A DNA stretch of 45,461 nt from Anaerolineales bacterium HSG25 (GTDB taxonomy: Bacteria > Chloroflexota > Anaerolineae > 4572-78 > J111): assembly GCA_030377865.1 (NCBI GenBank), contig JAUCGA010000039.1, positions 1 through 45,461 on the forward strand, written 5' to 3'. The position numbers were made by a program, and so were the translations under genes. The notes below the pieces were generated by a model, which searched no databases, was not told the DNA's origin, and worked only from the letters and a program-made list of their open reading frames with translations. Each line of letters starts with the position of its first letter. Position 1 is the first letter of the stretch. Positions 19,801 to 28,230 of this stretch are shown in pieces.

Positions 19801-21425
19801 AGAAGAGACTACCCGGTTACATGATACCAACTGCCTTTATGATGTTAGAGCAGTTTCCATTGGCACCTAATGGCAAAATTGACCGTAAAGTCTTGTCCGA
19901 ATCTGATAGTACCGTTATAGTCACATATAACGAATATGTGCCTCCCCAAACGCCAACTGAGGAAGTTCTAGCCAATATTTGGGGTGAACTGTTGGGCATA
20001 AAAAGAATCGGACGACACGACAATTTCTTTGAGTTGGGTGGACACTCCCTATTGGCAATCCAATTAATATCTAAAATATCAACAACTGTAGATATTAAAC
20101 TCCCTGTTAAATTTTTATTTTTACACCCTACTATTGCCGAACAGGCAAAGATGCTTCATAATAATCAATTACCTCCAATACCCATTCCCGTATCTTCTAT
20201 AAAAAATCGGCAAGTAGATATTAATTCACCATATATCCACATCGAAAATTCTTCATTATTATCTCTATTAGCTCAGGGAAATATTCAACCCATTAAAGCA
20301 GTTGCCTTAGGCTATATTCCTATTGATGTATTAAAAGCATTTAAAAATGATTATGACAAGATGATATCAAACTGGTTTGATGAACATCGAGTCAATCTTG
20401 ATACGGTTATAGAGACTAGCTGGGGGTCTATAGGTTTAATGATCTTACCACATTTGGAAGATAACTTATACAACGACCAGGATAGATTAGTTCAAGATAT
20501 TGTTGATGCCTTAGCAGTAACTAAACAAGTTGGGGCTAAGTCAGTATCATTAACGGGCCTTATCCCCTCAGCGACAAATTATGGACGAGCTATTTTGCAA
20601 GCAATCGATGACTCATCTAATTTGCCCTCAATTTCTACGGGGCATGGTACCACAAGTTCAGCCGTTGTCTTGAATATTAGTCGGATTATTAAAGAAGCTG
20701 GACGTAATCTAACTACAGAACGAGTCGGGTTTATTGGTTTAGGTTCTATTGGGTTGACCACGTTGCGGCTTATGTTATACTGCTTACCTCACCCGCAAAC
20801 AATTATGTTGTGCGATGTTTACGGAAAAACTAGCTTGCTTGAAGATTGTAAAACGGAGTTAGTTAGCGAGTTTGGTTTTCAAGGGGAGATACTGATAACT
20901 CCTACAAATGCTGAAATTCCTACAGATTTTTATACTGCCACTCTGATTGTTGGAGCAACTAATGTTTCAGATGTATTGGATATTCATCAGGTACGACCGG
21001 GAACATTAATTATTGATGATTCTGCACCGCACTGTTTTTCTGTCTCTTTGGCCGTTGAACGGTTTCAAAAACAGACAGATATCCTGTTCACTGAGGGAGG
21101 GGTACTTCAACCCTCTGAGGTTATCACACAAACCATCTACTGCCCTCCTAAATTACAGAAAAATTCGATTTTTAACGCCTTTTTAGAGGCATGTTTATTT
21201 GATCCAACCGAAATAACAGGATGTGTATTTTCTAGTTTATTATCTGCTTGTTTTGAGGTTCCGCCAACTATCGGTATTATTGATGCAAAACAGGCCATTA
21301 AACATTATGATTTGCTACTAGAACTTGGTTTTCAAGGAAGCAGATTGCATTGTGATAAGTATGTGTTGTCACAAAAACTAATAGAAAAATTTCACCGCCA
21401 ATTTAAGAATAAAAATGAGGAATAA
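16863..21425 (+). CDS. NRPS termination module: C - A - PCP - acyl-ACP-reductase-like domain
   Basis: 1520 residues. The condensation domain (about 45-460) reads HHIVYDE (His182, His183, Asp187), so the usual final Gly of HHxxxDG is Glu. The adenylation domain (about 490-1000; YVIYTSGSTGKPKG, DSYGPTETT, YKTGDLVRWLPDG) has a hand-read code DAEDIGSVV, close to the bacitracin Lys code DAESIGSVCK as I recall it, which suggests a basic residue. The carrier domain has Ser1062 in ELGGHSLL. The last 380 residues resemble cyanobacterial acyl-ACP reductase (AAR): SISTGHGTTSSAVV corresponds to its TTGNTHTAYV, the NADPH loop GLGSIG is at 1292-1297, and Cys1454 in TGCVFSSLL aligns with the catalytic Cys. 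This would release the peptide as an aldehyde. Seen: the motifs. Inferred: the chemistry. The end overlaps the longer reading frame of the next gene. Confidence 0.87.
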   Translation: MTNSQPLDNHDLTTEQEQLLALMLAEEGFDEDDSVIITPRPDNSKPAPLSYAQQRLWFLDQLIANKATYNIPLSFHLQGTVDTSALRQALATIEQRHEILRTVIQVDENQQPVQIIQPTSADNHLLTVIDLSSYSESDRLNEAKHRINAEAHTPFDLAQGPLWRTMLFQLTDQTYILLMNLHHIVYDEWSDDILFAELSTLYKAYKTKQDVSLPEPTVQYADYAVWQQSPSQKKILAKKLQYWQKKLVSAPPLLELPIDYPRPATQSFEGATMSFTLPTDLTEPLKTLSQETGCTLFMTLLAGFKVLLYRYTHQTDILVGVPVANRPQPELTELIGFFVNTIVLRTDMSNQPTFREFLSQIKQTTLDAYDHQEVPFEQVVERLGLERNLSYQPLFQVMFTLENSFLKGLNLLDLELSWLEVENKTSKFDLTLTMTEGEQLSGLFEYNRDLFDPATITRMIGHLETLLTGIVANPDQKITHLPLLTEAERHQLLVEWNDTAVDYPRDTCIHQLFEEQVEKTPDATAVIMADSSDNSPQLTYRELNQRANQLAYHLQGMGVGPETLVGICVERSLDMMIGLLGILKAGGAYLPLDPTYPAERLAFMISDANVPVLLTQQQLLEQLPEHKAQVVCLDADWERVAEQSMENPSSQVGPDNLVYVIYTSGSTGKPKGVMIEHGAICNFTKAVVSSYKISSLDRVLQFASLNFDAAGEEIYPCISQGGTLYIHPQANSDTISEFIRKSQMWQLTVWDLPTAYWHLVTNELVNKKITLPASLRLVIIGGEKVLAERVNQWKQHVGDFPKLIDSYGPTETTVVSTLCNLTQIIVNSSPTLSIGRSIANVQIYVVNEYFQPMPVNVPGELLIGGRGLARGYLNRPDLTAKKFIPNPFGEKMLYKTGDLVRWLPDGNIEYISRIDHQVKIRGFRIELGEIETILNQHAEVQESVVVVREEVSGQKRMVAYLTRNSQLQASSSLELRNYLQKRLPGYMIPTAFMMLEQFPLAPNGKIDRKVLSESDSTVIVTYNEYVPPQTPTEEVLANIWGELLGIKRIGRHDNFFELGGHSLLAIQLISKISTTVDIKLPVKFLFLHPTIAEQAKMLHNNQLPPIPIPVSSIKNRQVDINSPYIHIENSSLLSLLAQGNIQPIKAVALGYIPIDVLKAFKNDYDKMISNWFDEHRVNLDTVIETSWGSIGLMILPHLEDNLYNDQDRLVQDIVDALAVTKQVGAKSVSLTGLIPSATNYGRAILQAIDDSSNLPSISTGHGTTSSAVVLNISRIIKEAGRNLTTERVGFIGLGSIGLTTLRLMLYCLPHPQTIMLCDVYGKTSLLEDCKTELVSEFGFQGEILITPTNAEIPTDFYTATLIVGATNVSDVLDIHQVRPGTLIIDDSAPHCFSVSLAVERFQKQTDILFTEGGVLQPSEVITQTIYCPPKLQKNSIFNAFLEACLFDPTEITGCVFSSLLSACFEVPPTIGIIDAKQAIKHYDLLLELGFQGSRLHCDKYVLSQKLIEKFHRQFKNKNEE

Positions 21426-21432
21426 TCTTGTT

Positions 21433-23229
21433 ATGTATAAATTAGGCAATAAATTTATAATATGGTTAACTGTTTTGTTACTTTTTGTTTCGGGTTGCAA
21501 TGGCCAAACTCCCAATCTTGACAATCAACCGTCTATTGAATTACCTTCTACACCAACCACAGGCCGTGGGGTCGGTGGTACGCTACATATCCTATACTGG
21601 GATGCACCCACATTATTAAACCCACATCTAACAGCAGGTGCAAAAGATGGCGAAGTGGCTCGCATTACTTATGAACCATTGGCTTGTTTTGATGACACCG
21701 GTCAATTAGTACCGATTTTAGCGACAAAGATTCCAAGTGTGGAAAATGGCGGAGTAGCCAGCGATGGGAAATCGGTGACATGGAAACTAATGCCTGATAT
21801 ACAATGGTCAGACGGAGAACCGTTTACCGCTAAAGACGTTCAGTTTACTTATCAATTTATTATCAACCCAGATGTCGGGTCGAATTCAGCCTCCGGGTAT
21901 GATAGTATCGAAAATGTGGAGATTATTGATGACTACACCGTTAAACTGAATTTTAAGGATGTTAATCCGGCTTGGTCAATTCCCTTTGTGGGGTCACAAG
22001 GAGTTATTTTGCCCAAACATAAGTTTGAACCATATAATGGCACTAACGCTCGTGATGCCCCGGCGAATTATATTCCTGTCGGGACCGGCCCCTACATCGT
22101 TTCTGAGGAGGGAATAAAACCGCAAGAGGTGATCTTTTTAGGTACCCAACTGGTACAAACCAATAAGATCGTTTTTAACAAAAACCCCCATTATCGAGAA
22201 GAGGGTAAACCTCATTTTGACCAGATTATTTTGCGGGGAGGAGGCACCCCCAACGAAGCGGCCCAACAAGTTCTAGCCCTTGGTAATGCCGACTATGCTT
22301 GGAACTTAACCTTAACCCCTGATGAGTTAGCCCAACTGGAAACGGAAGGGGTGGGCCGTGTAGCCACCATCTTTGCTACCACGGTTGATGAAATCGATGT
22401 GAACCAAACCGACCCCCGTCAAGAAACCGCGGCTGGTGAAAAATCAAGCTTAGAGATTCCGCACCCATTTTTTAACGATCTAAAAGTCCGACAAGCCTTT
22501 GCCCATGCCATCAATCGGGAAGCTATTCTTAACCTATACGGCATTGTCGGCGAACCAACGCACCACATCTTTGTCACCCCCCCCCAGTTCCGCTCAGACC
22601 AGACCCCTTATCTGTTTGATATAGAAAAAGCGACCAGTTTACTTGATGAAGCGGGTTGGGTGGACAGTAACGGCAACGGAATTCGGGATAAAGATGGCTT
22701 GGAGATGAATGTCTTGTTCCAGACTACGGCTAACCCCATTCGTCAAGCCACCCAACGGATTGTGCAACGGGAATTAGGCTCAATCGGTATTGATGTGGAG
22801 ATAAAAATTATCGATGCTGGGATTTATTATGGCGGTGATGTGACCCATCCCGATAATGCTCAACAGTTCCAAGCCGATTTACAAGAGCAGGACTGGACTA
22901 ATCTTAGTCCAGACCCCGGCCTATTTTTGTCTTATTGGACCTGTGAACAGGCCACCCAAAAATCGAACAACTGGGGCGGGCTTAACAATCCTCGCTGGTG
23001 TAACGATGAGTATGATGCTCTGTTTGAACAGTCCAAAACAGAGTTGGATCCAGACAAACGCCAAGCCATGTTTGTCCGTATGAACGATTTAATCACTGAA
23101 GATGTGGCCCTGATTCCATTAGCCCGCCAAGCTCGTATCTCAGGAGTCAGTGCCGATTTAGAAGGGTTCGCGCCCACCCCGTGGGATGCCGAAACATGGA
23201 ATATTAAAGATTGGAGACGTAGCCCATGA
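21433..23229 (+). CDS. Peptide-type ABC substrate-binding lipoprotein (SBP family 5)
   Basis: 598 residues from the ATG at 21433 (GAGGAA about 10 nt upstream). The ATG at 21415 would add six residues and overlap the NRPS stop. The N-terminus is a lipoprotein signal with lipobox LFVSGC. The body is a DppA/OppA-like solute-binding protein: an early ITYEPLACFDDTG segment, WKLMPDIQWSDGEPFTAKDVQFTYQF, and VRQAFAHAINREAI, all typical family phrases. It should bind peptides or a related ligand on the outer face of the membrane. No permease or ATPase gene is nearby, so it may hand ligand to the adjacent sensor or to a transporter elsewhere. Its stop overlaps the next start (ATGA), indicating translational coupling. 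Confidence 0.88.
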   Translation: MYKLGNKFIIWLTVLLLFVSGCNGQTPNLDNQPSIELPSTPTTGRGVGGTLHILYWDAPTLLNPHLTAGAKDGEVARITYEPLACFDDTGQLVPILATKIPSVENGGVASDGKSVTWKLMPDIQWSDGEPFTAKDVQFTYQFIINPDVGSNSASGYDSIENVEIIDDYTVKLNFKDVNPAWSIPFVGSQGVILPKHKFEPYNGTNARDAPANYIPVGTGPYIVSEEGIKPQEVIFLGTQLVQTNKIVFNKNPHYREEGKPHFDQIILRGGGTPNEAAQQVLALGNADYAWNLTLTPDELAQLETEGVGRVATIFATTVDEIDVNQTDPRQETAAGEKSSLEIPHPFFNDLKVRQAFAHAINREAILNLYGIVGEPTHHIFVTPPQFRSDQTPYLFDIEKATSLLDEAGWVDSNGNGIRDKDGLEMNVLFQTTANPIRQATQRIVQRELGSIGIDVEIKIIDAGIYYGGDVTHPDNAQQFQADLQEQDWTNLSPDPGLFLSYWTCEQATQKSNNWGGLNNPRWCNDEYDALFEQSKTELDPDKRQAMFVRMNDLITEDVALIPLARQARISGVSADLEGFAPTPWDAETWNIKDWRRSP

Positions 23230-25262
23230 CGACAGACTTATCGACGGCCTCAACGTTGCTAGAAAAACCAAGTACAATAGAACGGATTTTAGATAAAATA
23301 CCGGGGGCAACGCTCTTAAAAAATCTTAACATTGGTCTCCGTCTGATGATGGGATTTGGCTTGCTCGTCGCGATTACCCTCTTGGCGATTGGTTTTAGCT
23401 ATTTTGGTAGTGTGTTAGCCAAACAAAATATTGATGTTAGTGGTGAGGTCCGAGTACCAGCCACGCTGGCCTCCTCAAGCGCCCAAGCCAACTTACTACT
23501 CATGTTGGCTGATGTGCGGGGGTATTTGGCGCTAGGGGATAGTAGTTACCGCGATAGCTATGCCGAAGCAAGACAGAATTTTGAAGCCGATTTAGCTGAA
23601 TTAGAGGCGTTATCAACGAACTTTAATCTTGATAATAAAGTGCGTTTGGTCGAACTGCAAGTCACATTCGATAAGTGGTCAAAATTACCGGACAGATTGT
23701 TTGCTTTACGGGATGATCAGCTAGATCGTGAACCGGCTTATCGTCTGTTGGCAACTGAGGGCACGCTGAAGGCCGGTAATGTTCTCATTGGTATCAATCA
23801 GCTTATCGAAGACCAATCCCAACGAACACCCTCTCGGACAAACTCGGAGATGTTGGGAGATATGGCAAATTTCCAAGGCTCATTTGCCGCCATGTACTCT
23901 GCCTTACGCGGGTATGTCACGACTCGTAACCGAATCTTTCGGCAAGAGTACGAAGTTAATCTGGCCGCCAATGATTTTGCTTGGCAACGACTACAAGTAA
24001 AGAAAAATCAGCTTAACGGCCATCAACTCGCTCAATTTGAGGAGATTGCGGCCAACCGAGCCGCGTTTTTAGAATTTCCTAGCCAGATATTTGAGCTACT
24101 AGAAGGTGAGCAATGGCGAGAAGATTTGTACCTATTCAGCACCGAAGCCGTTCCATTAGCGGACGACATGCAACAGAAGCTAAACGCTTTAACCCAAGAT
24201 CAACAAACCTTCTTAGAGGATGATCTAAACCAAGGAATTTTTGATTTAGATACGGCTAACCAACGGAGTGCAATGGTTGGTATCGCCGCTCTAATAATTG
24301 GTGCGTTTTTAGCGTTTGTCTTCCGCGAAAATATTGCTGGTCCGATTCGACGGTTGACTCATGTAGCCGACCAAATTCGTCATGGCGATTTGGAAGCCCA
24401 AGCCCATATCGAATCAAAAGATGAAATCGGCACCCTTGCTAAGACATTCAATAACATGACCACGAAACTGAGAGACACCCTCTTTCAGGTCACTAGAGAG
24501 AAAGAACGAGCCGATGGTCTGCTCGATGTGGTTATTCCGATTGGGGTACAGCTATCGTCAGAAAAGAATTTTAACCGTCTGTTGGAAAAAATGCTCCTTG
24601 AAGCAAAAGCCTTTTGCCATGCGGATTCTGGGACGTTATATTTACGCACCGCGGATGAAGAGTTAGAAGCCGTGATTGTCAACAATACCAGCATCGATAT
24701 TCAAATGGGCGGGACGAGCGGTAATGAGGTCACCTTAGCCAATATACCTTTAAAAGATAATGAAACAGGCGCGACTAACACTGGCAGTATTAGTGCCTAT
24801 ACCGTTTTATCGGGTGAGGCAATTAATGTTCCAGATCGTAGTCAAGATAAACGGTTCCAAGAAACCGGAAGTCATATCTTCAAACTTGATGAAGTTCGTT
24901 ATCGCAGTGTGTCTTATTTAAGCATCCCCTTAAAAAAGAACGATGGTTATGTTATTGGAGCTATGCAGTTGGTAAATGCCCAAGACCCTGAGACCAGCAA
25001 GATTATCCCCTTTGATACCAATATTCAACAGTTGATGGAGTCATACTCATCGCTTGCTGTGGCCGCCCTAGAAGCCTATCAACGAGAGCAAAAATTACGT
25101 CAAGAAATCACCCAGCTCAAGATTCAAATTGATGAATCTAAACGAGAACAATCGGTTCAAGAAATTGTTGAAGGTGAAGGGTTTGCCGAACTGCAAGCTA
25201 GAGCTGAGAGCATGCGTCGTCGTCGCCGTAAACGCCGCCGTAAAGATAAAGATTCAGAATAA
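23226..25262 (+). CDS. Membrane sensor with HAMP and GAF domains and a basic tail
   Basis: 678 residues. Transmembrane helices at about 38-62 and 350-370 bound a roughly 290-residue helical extracytoplasmic region. A HAMP linker follows (about 371-425; GPIRRLTHVADQIRHGDLEAQ, DEIGTLAKTFNNMT), then a GAF domain (about 445-610), a coiled coil, and a terminal run of Arg/Lys (RRRRKRRRK). No kinase, cyclase, GGDEF or methyl-accepting output domain is present, so signal must leave through the GAF, coiled coil or basic tail to a partner protein. The GAF lacks a full NKFDE motif, so cyclic-nucleotide binding is not supported. It overlaps the solute-binding-protein gene by 4 bp, so the two probably act together; the winged-helix and MinD-like genes follow. 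Confidence 0.85.
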   Translation: MTTDLSTASTLLEKPSTIERILDKIPGATLLKNLNIGLRLMMGFGLLVAITLLAIGFSYFGSVLAKQNIDVSGEVRVPATLASSSAQANLLLMLADVRGYLALGDSSYRDSYAEARQNFEADLAELEALSTNFNLDNKVRLVELQVTFDKWSKLPDRLFALRDDQLDREPAYRLLATEGTLKAGNVLIGINQLIEDQSQRTPSRTNSEMLGDMANFQGSFAAMYSALRGYVTTRNRIFRQEYEVNLAANDFAWQRLQVKKNQLNGHQLAQFEEIAANRAAFLEFPSQIFELLEGEQWREDLYLFSTEAVPLADDMQQKLNALTQDQQTFLEDDLNQGIFDLDTANQRSAMVGIAALIIGAFLAFVFRENIAGPIRRLTHVADQIRHGDLEAQAHIESKDEIGTLAKTFNNMTTKLRDTLFQVTREKERADGLLDVVIPIGVQLSSEKNFNRLLEKMLLEAKAFCHADSGTLYLRTADEELEAVIVNNTSIDIQMGGTSGNEVTLANIPLKDNETGATNTGSISAYTVLSGEAINVPDRSQDKRFQETGSHIFKLDEVRYRSVSYLSIPLKKNDGYVIGAMQLVNAQDPETSKIIPFDTNIQQLMESYSSLAVAALEAYQREQKLRQEITQLKIQIDESKREQSVQEIVEGEGFAELQARAESMRRRRRKRRRKDKDSE

Positions 25263-25336
25263 TCACACGAGATTTTAAGAAACTGATTTGCATATTAAGT
25301 GATATATTTATACATTCATCATGATAAGGCAAAACG

Positions 25337-25711
25337 ATGAATAGTTCACATTTCCTAGACAAACCAGATGCAACAATAAATGAGCACAGCTTTGACCAGT
25401 TGCACCAAGAAATAGAAAAGCTCGCCAGAGTTCGGGGTATTACACCTGTTGACATGCTTAACCTGCCTAGTTTGTTAAATTTAGCTTTCGACAAGATAAT
25501 GAAGCGAGGCTTGGTAACATTAAGCGAGTTCGCGACTGTATTAGTATTCACAGAGTCGCAAGCAGAGCAGTTAGCAACGTTGCTTATTCGTAAAGGTTAT
25601 TTACGGGTTACTGATGAAGCAACTTTGAGTGAACCCGCTTATCAGATACGTTTTGCCAATAAACGGAAACGACGTATTCCATCTAATATCTGGCAAGCTC
25701 TGGAAAGTTGA
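25337..25711 (+). CDS. Small winged-helix-like protein homologous to the cyclase C-terminus
   Basis: 124 residues; family not recognised by name. Residues about 38-124 align well with the last 80 residues of the cyclase protein at 4365-7937: LSEFATVL against LSDLATAI, LIRKGYLRV against LVEKGHVKL, and IRFANKRKRRIPSNIWQAL against ARFARKAKKKLSSKLWSAL. The helix pattern suggests a winged helix-turn-helix, either DNA binding or a protein-docking unit. It lies between the HAMP-GAF sensor and the second MinD-like gene, mirroring the cyclase/MinD arrangement. The ATG has no strong Shine-Dalgarno. Confidence 0.75.
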   Translation: MNSSHFLDKPDATINEHSFDQLHQEIEKLARVRGITPVDMLNLPSLLNLAFDKIMKRGLVTLSEFATVLVFTESQAEQLATLLIRKGYLRVTDEATLSEPAYQIRFANKRKRRIPSNIWQALES

Positions 25712-25760
25712 TTTTTTATACAGCCATGTTAGTTTTCCCAATTTTTATAAACAGGTTATC

Positions 25761-26510
25761 ATGACTAAAATTATCTCAGTTCATTCCTTTCGTCATGGCA
25801 CTGGTAAATCAACCATAATTGCCAATCTGGCGACTATTTTAGCTCAACAGGGTAAACAAGTTGCAGTTATTGACACTGATTTTCAGACACCAACAATACA
25901 CTCTATTTTTAAGTTAAATGACGTGCAGATTCAATATTGGTTTAACGATTATTTGAATAAAAAGTGTACCATTCAACAAATCAGTTACCCTATTATACCC
26001 AACCCTAAAAATAATGGGCAGATATATGTAATTCCGGCTAAATCAGATACAAGTATCTCTAAGACATTAAACCAACTTTATAAAAGCAACCGTTTGGGGG
26101 ACAGTATTGAGGACGTGCTGACAACCCTCGATCTTGATATAGTTTTAATCGATTTATATTCGGGTTTACAAGAAGAAACGATTTTTACAATTAACATTTC
26201 TGACAATTTGTTGGTTGTGTTACGCCCCGACCTACAAGACTATCAAGGATCTAGTGTTATTGTAGAAGTGGCACGTCGTTTAGATATTGGGCCTCAACTT
26301 ATGCTAGTTCTTAACGAAGTCCCTACCCAATTTGATCTAGCCGACGTAAAGACAGAACTTATGATAAAATACGACTGTGAGACCGTATTTGCACTCCCCC
26401 ATGTCAAACAATTTGCCCTGACACAAACTGACGATATTTTTGTTAAACAACATCCCAATCATCATCTAACCACCTTACTCACAGAAATCGCCACCCGTTT
26501 GGCGTTGTAA
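25761..26510 (+). CDS. MinD/ParA-like P-loop ATPase (copy 2)
   Basis: 249 residues from the ATG at 25761; the frame is open back to 25629 but would overlap the previous gene and add no domain. The N-terminus HSFRHGTGKST (Arg11, Lys16) is the same subfamily signature as copy 1, with His replacing one Gly of the loop. VIDTDFQTP and IVLIDLYSG match the Walker A' and Walker B strands of copy 1; the latter has Leu-Tyr where copy 1 has Thr-His. It is a diverged paralogue and may have altered ATPase activity. It follows the winged-helix gene by 49 bp and precedes the nucleotidyltransferase by 8 bp. Confidence 0.83.
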   Translation: MTKIISVHSFRHGTGKSTIIANLATILAQQGKQVAVIDTDFQTPTIHSIFKLNDVQIQYWFNDYLNKKCTIQQISYPIIPNPKNNGQIYVIPAKSDTSISKTLNQLYKSNRLGDSIEDVLTTLDLDIVLIDLYSGLQEETIFTINISDNLLVVLRPDLQDYQGSSVIVEVARRLDIGPQLMLVLNEVPTQFDLADVKTELMIKYDCETVFALPHVKQFALTQTDDIFVKQHPNHHLTTLLTEIATRLAL

Positions 26511-26518
26511 AGGCGTAT

Positions 26519-27412
26519 ATGAAACCGACGTTACTCATATTAGCCGCCGGAATAGGAAGCCGTTACGGCGGGCTAAAACAGATTGATCCCATCGGTCCAC
26601 ATGGCGAAACTATTTTGGACTACTCTATTTATGACGCTATTCGAGCTGGATTTGGCAAGTTAATATTTGTCATTCGGCATGACATAGACCAACCTTTTCG
26701 AGAAAAAATAGGCAACAAGTTTAAGGCTCATATTCCTGTTGAATACGTCTATCAAGAATTAAACGCGTTACCTATTACTTTTACTGTACCAGCCCAACGC
26801 CAAAAACCTTGGGGAACTGGACATGCTGTTTTAGTAGCCAAAGATACAATTCACGAACCTTTCGCGGTGATCAATGCTGATGATTTTTATGGTGTAGATT
26901 CATTTGAAATCATCAAAGATTTTCTAACCACCTCAAAACAAGACCATGCTCTCGTTGGCTTTACCCTTCGAAACACGTTATCAGATTATGGAACAGTATC
27001 GCGGGGGGTCTGTACCCTAGATTCAAACCAATATATGCAAACTGTAGCTGAGATAACCGATATAAAACGAATAGGTCGGCAGGCTCAGTACTTTGATGTA
27101 CAAAACCAGACACAAGAGTTATCGGGTGACGAGATTGTCTCTATGAATATGTGGGGATTTCAGCCAGCTATATTCTCGCATATCGAGCAACAATTTATTG
27201 AATTTTTAACCCGGTATAGCACAATCCCAAAAAAGGAGTTTTTTATTCCTTCTGTCGTTAATATGCTTATCAACCAAGGTCAGGCCAAGGTCAAAGTACT
27301 GACGACCCCAAGTCGTTGGTTCGGCATGACTTATCAACAAGACAAACCTCAAGTTGCTGAAGCCATTCAGCGGCTCATTAGTACTAACATATATCCAAAC
27401 AATCTATTTTAA
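26519..27412 (+). CDS. Sugar-phosphate nucleotidyltransferase-like protein
   Basis: 297 residues. The N-terminal LILAAGIGSRYGGLKQIDPIG is the nucleotide-binding signature of the NTP_transferase family (GxGxRxxxxxK type), and VINADDFYG supplies the metal-binding Asp pair. These enzymes join a sugar 1-phosphate to an NTP to give an NDP-sugar and pyrophosphate. The exact sugar and nucleotide are not evident. It is only 12 bp upstream of tpiA and 8 bp downstream of the MinD-like gene, so it may be cotranscribed with both. Confidence 0.83.
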   Translation: MKPTLLILAAGIGSRYGGLKQIDPIGPHGETILDYSIYDAIRAGFGKLIFVIRHDIDQPFREKIGNKFKAHIPVEYVYQELNALPITFTVPAQRQKPWGTGHAVLVAKDTIHEPFAVINADDFYGVDSFEIIKDFLTTSKQDHALVGFTLRNTLSDYGTVSRGVCTLDSNQYMQTVAEITDIKRIGRQAQYFDVQNQTQELSGDEIVSMNMWGFQPAIFSHIEQQFIEFLTRYSTIPKKEFFIPSVVNMLINQGQAKVKVLTTPSRWFGMTYQQDKPQVAEAIQRLISTNIYPNNLF

Positions 27413-27424
27413 GGAGCTTTATCA

Positions 27425-28180
27425 ATGAGAACACCCATAATTGCAGGTAACTGGAAAATGCACAAAACCGCGGCCGAAGCGGTTTTGTTAGCTCGAGAAA
27501 TTCGTGAAGCTGTTACTAATATCGACAAAGTGGAGACGGTTTTATGTCCGCCGTTTACCGCGTTAGGCGCGGTTAAAGGAATTATTGCAGATAGCAATAT
27601 CGGTTTAGGCGCGCAAAACCTCCATTGGGAGGAGCAAGGTGCGTACACCGGCGAGGTTTCCCCCTTAATGTTAGCTGGTCTTTGTGACTATGTTATCATC
27701 GGTCACTCTGAACGACGACAATATTTTGGTGAAACAGATGAAACGGTTAACAAAAAAATAAAATCCGCCCTTGCACATGGTCTAAAGCCGATTGTGTGTG
27801 TGGGCGAAAATTTAGACCAATACGAAGCAGGAGAGACAAATAGTTTTGTTGGAAGCCAAATTAAGGGCGCGTTTGTTGGATTATCTGCTGACGATGCTAG
27901 TAAAATAGTTGTTGCTTACGAACCGATTTGGGCTATCGGTACCGGACGTACCGCCGAGCCAGAGGGGGCAAACGAGATTATTGCTACGAGTATTAGAGGA
28001 ACTCTGACCGAGTTATATAGTGAAGAAGTAGCTCAAAAAATCCGGGTGCAGTATGGTGGAAGTGTCAAGCCGAACAATGTCGAAAGCTTTATGGCTCAAC
28101 CTGATATTGACGGCGCTTTAGTTGGCGGCGCAAGCCTCAAAACTGATAGTTTTGTGGCCTTGGTAAAAGGCGCATTATAA
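27425..28180 (+). CDS. tpiA: Triosephosphate isomerase
   Basis: 251 residues, the normal length. It interconverts dihydroxyacetone phosphate and glyceraldehyde 3-phosphate in glycolysis. Catalytic residues are in place: Asn9 and Lys11 in GNWKMHK, His94 in IIGHSERR, and Glu166 in AYEPIWAIGTG. The phosphate-gripping YGGSVKP is near the C-terminus. AAGGAG lies 9 nt before the ATG. No other glycolytic gene (gapA, pgk) is adjacent, which is a little unusual. Confidence 0.97.
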   Translation: MRTPIIAGNWKMHKTAAEAVLLAREIREAVTNIDKVETVLCPPFTALGAVKGIIADSNIGLGAQNLHWEEQGAYTGEVSPLMLAGLCDYVIIGHSERRQYFGETDETVNKKIKSALAHGLKPIVCVGENLDQYEAGETNSFVGSQIKGAFVGLSADDASKIVVAYEPIWAIGTGRTAEPEGANEIIATSIRGTLTELYSEEVAQKIRVQYGGSVKPNNVESFMAQPDIDGALVGGASLKTDSFVALVKGAL

Positions 28181-28193
28181 TTCGATTAGTCTG

Positions 28194-28230
28194 TGCCACC
28201 GGTTGAATGACAAATATTCAATCGGTGGCA
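28194..28230 (+). terminator. 15-bp hairpin after tpiA
   Basis: TGCCACCGGTTGAAT (28194-28208) and ATTCAATCGGTGGCA (28216-28230) pair around a 7-nt loop with one G-T. There is no long T-run, so it may be a weak terminator or an RNA processing/stability element. It covers the first possible start codon of the next gene. Confidence 0.55.

Noticed and set aside
25629..25760. Longer start of MinD-like copy 2
   Set aside because: It overlaps the winged-helix gene and adds residues before the conserved MTKIISVHSFR start.
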